NCBI GenBank assembly: GCA_031263265.1
Contig: JAISGE010000141.1
Span: 1-18,093, forward strand
Direction of reading: 5' to 3'
Origin: Treponema sp.
GTDB taxonomy: Bacteria; Spirochaetota; Spirochaetia; Treponematales; Breznakiellaceae
Length of the DNA: 18,093 nucleotides
In this document: positions 14,512-18,093 of the stretch, piece after piece
Layout: every line of letters starts with the position of its first letter
Numbering within the stretch: the stretch's first letter is position 1
Made by a program: the position numbers and the translations under genes
Notes under the pieces: model-generated
What the model was told of the DNA's origin: nothing
The model's database searches: none
The model's input: the letters and a program-made list of their open reading frames with translations, nothing else

Positions 14512-14904
14512 GTGGTTAAGAATTTAGGAATAGGAACAGGGCGAAGGAAGACGGCAGTAGCCCGGGTGTATGTGAGAGAAGGGCAAGGCAAGATACAGGT
14601 GAATGGGAAAGGGCTTAAGGAGTACTTTCCGCAGGGGGAATATGCGTTGATGGTGATGCAGCCCTTGATGGTAACGGGGAATGAACAGACCGTAGACATT
14701 GTGATTAATGTGTATGGAGGAGGGGTGCAAGGGCAGGCAGGGGCGTGTCGGCATGGACTTGCCCGGGCACTGTGTAAGGTTGATCAGGGTAATTATACGA
14801 GTCTGAGGAATAAGGGGTACTTGACTCGGGATCCACGGATGGTGGAACGAAAGAAATACGGTCAAGCCGGGGCTCGCAGGCGATTCCAGTTCTCCAAGCG
14901 CTAA
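14512..14904 (+). CDS. rpsI: 30S ribosomal protein S9
   Basis: 130 residues. GIGTGRRKTAVARVYVREGQGKI at the N-terminus and GGVQGQAGACRHGLARAL in the middle are diagnostic. The basic tail RRRFQFSKR ends in the invariant SKR that reaches the P-site tRNA. The start is GTG 14512, preceded by GAGGG 7 bases upstream; no ATG is suitably placed. It is the second gene of the rplM-rpsI pair. The short space to recX (46 bases) has no strong terminator, so read-through into recX is likely. Confidence 0.98.
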   Translation: MVKNLGIGTGRRKTAVARVYVREGQGKIQVNGKGLKEYFPQGEYALMVMQPLMVTGNEQTVDIVINVYGGGVQGQAGACRHGLARALCKVDQGNYTSLRNKGYLTRDPRMVERKKYGQAGARRRFQFSKR

Positions 14905-14950
14905 GTACCACCTTGGTGTCTACAGGACGCTTCTGTGCAGTAAGCCAGTT

Positions 14951-15574
14951 ATGCGGGTGGTGTCTGTAAAGTTATCAGGGAATCTGAAAGCAGCGGAAGG
15001 CGTGTACCGGATTGAGTTCTCAGATGGTTCTCTATTTTCCTTAAAATCAGTGTATGTGCCTTCGGATTATTACCCCGAAGTCCTCTGTGTAGCTGATAAA
15101 ATCTTATCTAGTCAGGAAGAAGAGGCTTTGCGTTTTGCTGCTTCTTGTTTACGGGCGGAAAAGCAGGCTTTGGGGCTGGTAGCCCGGGCAGAACAGAGTA
15201 GCCGGGGTTTATCCTGTAAACTGGTACAGCGAGGTCATACTACTTCTTGTGTGCAGCGGGTGGTTTCTCATTTAATTGAGCAAGGTATGGTTAATGACCA
15301 CCGGTATGCCCAGTTGTGGCTACAAGCCCGAATTGCCCGGAAGCTCGAAAGTCCCCGGTATCTTATCACTGCACTCCGGTGTCGGGGTATTGAGCGGAAT
15401 ATTGCCCAAGAAGCGCTTAACGGGGTGTTGGATTTTGATACTGAATGGGCCCTGCTAAACCGGTACCTTGCAAGAAACCACCTTGTCATAGATGGGTCTG
15501 ATACAAATATACGGCAAAAACTCAAATATGAAGGGTTTTCTGCTCAGGTGCTTGAGGCGCTTGAGGAAGGATGA
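14951..15574 (+). CDS. recX: Regulatory protein RecX
   Basis: 207 residues made of repeated three-helix units, as in RecX, which binds RecA filaments and limits RecA activity. Recognisable segments are CLRAEKQALGLVARAEQSSRGLSCKL, VVSHLIEQGMVNDHRYAQLWLQARI, ALRCRGIERNIAQEAL and KLKYEGFSAQVLEAL. The N-terminal 45 residues are an extra beta-rich stretch seen in some RecX proteins. ATG 14951 lacks a strong ribosome site, consistent with low expression or read-through from rpsI. recA is not in the window, so the usual recA-recX pairing is absent here. Confidence 0.88.
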   Translation: MRVVSVKLSGNLKAAEGVYRIEFSDGSLFSLKSVYVPSDYYPEVLCVADKILSSQEEEALRFAASCLRAEKQALGLVARAEQSSRGLSCKLVQRGHTTSCVQRVVSHLIEQGMVNDHRYAQLWLQARIARKLESPRYLITALRCRGIERNIAQEALNGVLDFDTEWALLNRYLARNHLVIDGSDTNIRQKLKYEGFSAQVLEALEEG

Positions 15575-15634
15575 TCCCTAATCGGTGTTTGATCCTGCTT
15601 GGAATTCCTCAAAAACAACGATAGACTAAAAGAT

Positions 15635-16789
15635 ATGTATAAAAACCTTTCAAAGTTTGTCTATAATCAAGCGCTTGCATTAGCATCTGAAGAACTATAC
15701 GCAGCAGCCCAAATTGCCATAGAAACCTGCCTCAAGGTTAAGCCCGGCGAGCAGGTCATCATCGTAACTAATCCGGCAACAGAAGTGGCAACGATTGCAG
15801 AGGCTCTTTACGATGCAACCTTTGATGCGGGAGGGCTTCCTTTGCTTTTATTTCAACCGGTAAAAACCCAACTGGATTTTGCCGAACCAGGGGTGATTGC
15901 CGCATTTTCTGCACATCCAGAGGTATTTATTTCCCTGAGCGCGGCAAAGTTGGGGAAAGACAGGCATGGCATCACCACGCCCTATACCTACCAAGGCATC
16001 AACTACGACCATATTTTTCACTTACAATTATACGGAGAAAAAACGTGTAGGTCTTTCTGGTCTCCTGCTACCTCCATAGCCTCTTTCATCCGTACGGTAC
16101 CGATTGATTACGACCTGCTGAAAACTCGCTGCCTTGGGATTAAGGCGGTATTAGATGACGGGGTATCCGTACACATCACCGGTCCTGGCGGGACGGATAT
16201 TCGCTGCTCTATTCGAGGACGGCAGGCCCGATCCGATGACGGGGACTTCTCCCAGGGGGGCAGGGGTGGGAACCTTCCCGCAGGAGAGGTCTTCATCAGC
16301 CCTGAGAATGGAACCGCCCAAGGGATCATCGTCTTTGACGGCTCCATGAGTCTCTATGATAAGGACATCCTCATCCAGGATCCTATACGCTGTACCCTAG
16401 AAAAGGGATTCGTTACCGCTATACACGGAGGTGATGAGGCTGCGGCGTTGCGAGAAACCATTAAGATAGCAGAAACCAAGGCCCGGGAATATGAAACCGC
16501 CGGAACCTTGTCTCGGGGATTAGGGGAGGTCTATGCCCGGAATGCCAGAAACATCGGAGAAATCGGTATTGGACTTAACCCGGAAGCTCGTATTGAAGGG
16601 CAGATGCTGGAGGATGAGAAAGCCTTTCACACCTGTCATTTTGCGATAGGGCTGAATTACGACGATGATGCCCCCTGCCTCATCCACCTGGATGGGTTGG
16701 TTAAAAATCCGACCATTCGCGTCTATGCAAAAGATGGAACCGAGCGGGTCATTGAGCAGGATGGGAACCTCCTGGAGCCTATAAGATAG
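15635..16789 (+). CDS. M29-family metallo-aminopeptidase
   Basis: About 384 residues. It resembles AmpS/aminopeptidase T proteins, cytoplasmic dinuclear-metal exopeptidases that release N-terminal residues. Visible family motifs are GGNLPAGEVFISP (metal ligand E218), NIGEIGIGLNP (E309), DEKAFHTCHFAIG (H335) and CLIHLDGLV (H351, D353). The usual GT before xH is HT here, and the Tyr ligand position is in a diverged LNYDDD segment, so activity may differ from the type enzymes. The start is uncertain: TTG 15599 in frame adds 12 non-conserved residues, and neither start has a clear ribosome site. ATG 15635 puts the first family helix at the expected place. It converges on the caspase gene. Confidence 0.85.
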   Translation: MYKNLSKFVYNQALALASEELYAAAQIAIETCLKVKPGEQVIIVTNPATEVATIAEALYDATFDAGGLPLLLFQPVKTQLDFAEPGVIAAFSAHPEVFISLSAAKLGKDRHGITTPYTYQGINYDHIFHLQLYGEKTCRSFWSPATSIASFIRTVPIDYDLLKTRCLGIKAVLDDGVSVHITGPGGTDIRCSIRGRQARSDDGDFSQGGRGGNLPAGEVFISPENGTAQGIIVFDGSMSLYDKDILIQDPIRCTLEKGFVTAIHGGDEAAALRETIKIAETKAREYETAGTLSRGLGEVYARNARNIGEIGIGLNPEARIEGQMLEDEKAFHTCHFAIGLNYDDDAPCLIHLDGLVKNPTIRVYAKDGTERVIEQDGNLLEPIR

Positions 16790-16800
16790 TACTCCAGGGG
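16769..16800. terminator. Hairpin at the convergent end of the aminopeptidase and caspase genes
   Basis: CCTGGAG (16771-16777) pairs with CTCCAGG (16792-16798), extended by T-G and C-G pairs to 16769/16800. Inside it CTAT (16779-16782) pairs with ATAG (16786-16789). The aminopeptidase stop codon is within the stem. There is no T run on either side, so termination is a suggestion. Confidence 0.4.
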
Positions 16801-16806
16801 CCACTC

Positions 16807-18093
16807 CTACCGTCCGGGAATAGCTACGTTGAAGTTGATGTAGCCATCTGGGGTGGTGGTCGTGGGGTGCTGCGCGCCGCCGGTCAGGGCCGGAACCTTT
16901 TCCGACACGTATGCGTCCAGTTCCTTCATCGTTATCTTCCCGTCCCGGATGAGGTCCGCTTCTCCTTTCATCCCCTGCATGATGGCCCAGGTGAAAAGCC
17001 CGTGGCCATACTCCTTGCTCTCCTGGGACAGCTCGCTCCCCCGGCTCGACGTGAAAATCACCGTGCTGTTGTCCATTAGGTCCCGCACCAACTGGTTGTT
17101 GTCCACGGCCCGGGTCTTCCGCCCAGACACCCCCTCAGAATGGCAGGAGTCAATGAACACCAGCTTCTGCCCCGGCACGTCCAGCACCGAGTAGATATCC
17201 CGGTTGCTTATCGCCCGGGATGCCCGCACATTCCCGTCCTGCCCAAAGGCCGCATCCGAGGGCAGGAACAGAAAGCTCCCGCCCGGGTCATTTACCCCGT
17301 GGCCTGCGATAAAGAGCAGCACCACGTCCCGCTGCCCCGCCTGCCTGAGCCAGGAGAAGTTGTCCTTGATGTTTTCCGCGGTGGGGCTTAGCCCTGCCCC
17401 GTCCGCGATGAGGAGGCTGTTCACCCGGCGGTACACCTTCCCCTCCTGGCGCTTGAACGCGTCGATGATCCCCCGTGCATCCGCCACGGAATAGTCGAGG
17501 TTCCGTATCCCTGGGTCGTCGTAGCGGTTTATCCCAATGGCCAGGATCCACAGGTTGGGCAGTATCTCCTGCTGGTTTGTCTGAGCCCGGTACGTTACCT
17601 CCACGGAATCCTTGCCCTCGGAGTAGCCGTTTGTGGCGATCACCTCGACCCGGTTGGTTCCGGGGCTCAAGGTGAGGGGGAAGCGAAAGTCCAGGCGGTT
17701 CTCCTTCCCGCTGACGCTGAGGCCCCCCGCCCCTTCCACCACCAGGCCCCGGCTGCCGCTTAAGCCCTGCATGTCCTCGCTGCCCAGGAGCCGGCCGTTT
17801 ACCAGCACCTTGACGGTCTTTACCGGCTGCCGCTGGTCTGCCACGGACACGGAAAGCTCCGCGTTGGGGCCGGTGAAGACCATGCCCGCCTCAGGCCCCC
17901 GGATGATGACCACAGGGGGCTCAAAGGAGGCGGCGTTCTGTATGCCGGAGGCAGCGGCGGGCAGGGGGTCGGGCCGTCCGGCGAGGCGGGCCTCCACCAC
18001 GGCGGGCCTATAGAAGGTGGAGCGGTAGGCGTCTATGCCGTAGACCGTGCTGTTGGTAAGAACGTTGATACGGCCGTCTCCCTTGGTGGAGGC
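16807..18093 (-). CDS. Caspase-family (C14) protease, 5' end beyond the window
   Basis: The frame is open to the window edge, so at least 428 codons are present and the N-terminal part is missing. A GTG at 18000 could start a shorter protein, but the 31 codons upstream read RINVLTNSTVYGIDAYRS then TFYRP, the linker that follows a WD40-like beta-propeller in spirochaete proteins. Numbered from 18000, a beta-sandwich-like segment (about 30-138) precedes the caspase fold (about 148-395). That fold has His234 in IAGHGVNDPGG (codon 17301-17299) and Cys286 in VFIDSCHSEG (17145-17143), both catalytic. It probably acts in controlled proteolysis or cell death/defence; the target is unknown. The gene is much more GC-rich than the left of the window (46 of 60 bases G or C at 17701-17760). 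Confidence 0.88.
   Translation of the reverse strand, partial: ASTKGDGRINVLTNSTVYGIDAYRSTFYRPAVVEARLAGRPDPLPAAASGIQNAASFEPPVVIIRGPEAGMVFTGPNAELSVSVADQRQPVKTVKVLVNGRLLGSEDMQGLSGSRGLVVEGAGGLSVSGKENRLDFRFPLTLSPGTNRVEVIATNGYSEGKDSVEVTYRAQTNQQEILPNLWILAIGINRYDDPGIRNLDYSVADARGIIDAFKRQEGKVYRRVNSLLIADGAGLSPTAENIKDNFSWLRQAGQRDVVLLFIAGHGVNDPGGSFLFLPSDAAFGQDGNVRASRAISNRDIYSVLDVPGQKLVFIDSCHSEGVSGRKTRAVDNNQLVRDLMDNSTVIFTSSRGSELSQESKEYGHGLFTWAIMQGMKGEADLIRDGKITMKELDAYVSEKVPALTGGAQHPTTTTPDGYINFNVAIPGR

Noticed and set aside
14905..14950. Short inverted repeats after rpsI as a terminator
   Set aside because: ACCA/TGGT and ACAG/CTGT stems are only four pairs each and no T run follows.

Overview
The window looks like chromosomal DNA of a spirochaete, most likely a Treponema of the termite-gut type. 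This is inferred from protein flavour, mixed base composition and the caspase-like C14 protein with the NTVYG-IDAYRSTFYRP type of linker, not from a database match. Every gene-free gap is shorter than 200 bases. I saw no tRNA, rRNA, insertion sequence or CRISPR array.

Left part (1-3969, plus strand, AT-rich): five tightly overlapping genes encode a UbiA-type polyprenyl-phosphate transferase, a HAD phosphatase, a multi-membrane GT-C glycosyltransferase and two tiny SMR/EamA-type membrane proteins resembling the ArnE/ArnF flippase pair. Together they read as a self-contained route that makes a polyprenyl-phosphate-linked sugar (a pentose is my best guess), removes a phosphate, flips the lipid and transfers the sugar onto an envelope glycan. 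The first gene's frame continues upstream through a run of 15 C and has no visible start codon. The biotin protein ligase gene birA follows.

Middle part (4825-10551): a minus-strand ABC exporter has an ATPase and a very large FtsX/MacB-type permease with a long extracytoplasmic coiled coil. It is divergent from a DUF4105/Lnb-like membrane protein with a papain-like His/Cys pair. The shared upstream region carries a perfect palindrome next to an extended -10 promoter. A stand-alone CheY-like receiver whose phosphorylated Asp is replaced by Gly follows.

Right-middle part (10561-14904): a minus-strand operon nrdR - family 4 uracil-DNA glycosylase - priA links dNTP-supply control, base repair and replication restart. 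Its promoter is recognisable and its genes overlap. Divergent from it is the plus-strand ribosomal pair rplM-rpsI, followed by recX.

Right end (15635-18093): an M29 metallo-aminopeptidase gene converges on a very GC-rich minus-strand caspase-family (C14) gene. A hairpin lies between them. The caspase gene is cut by the window edge, so its N-terminal part is outside.
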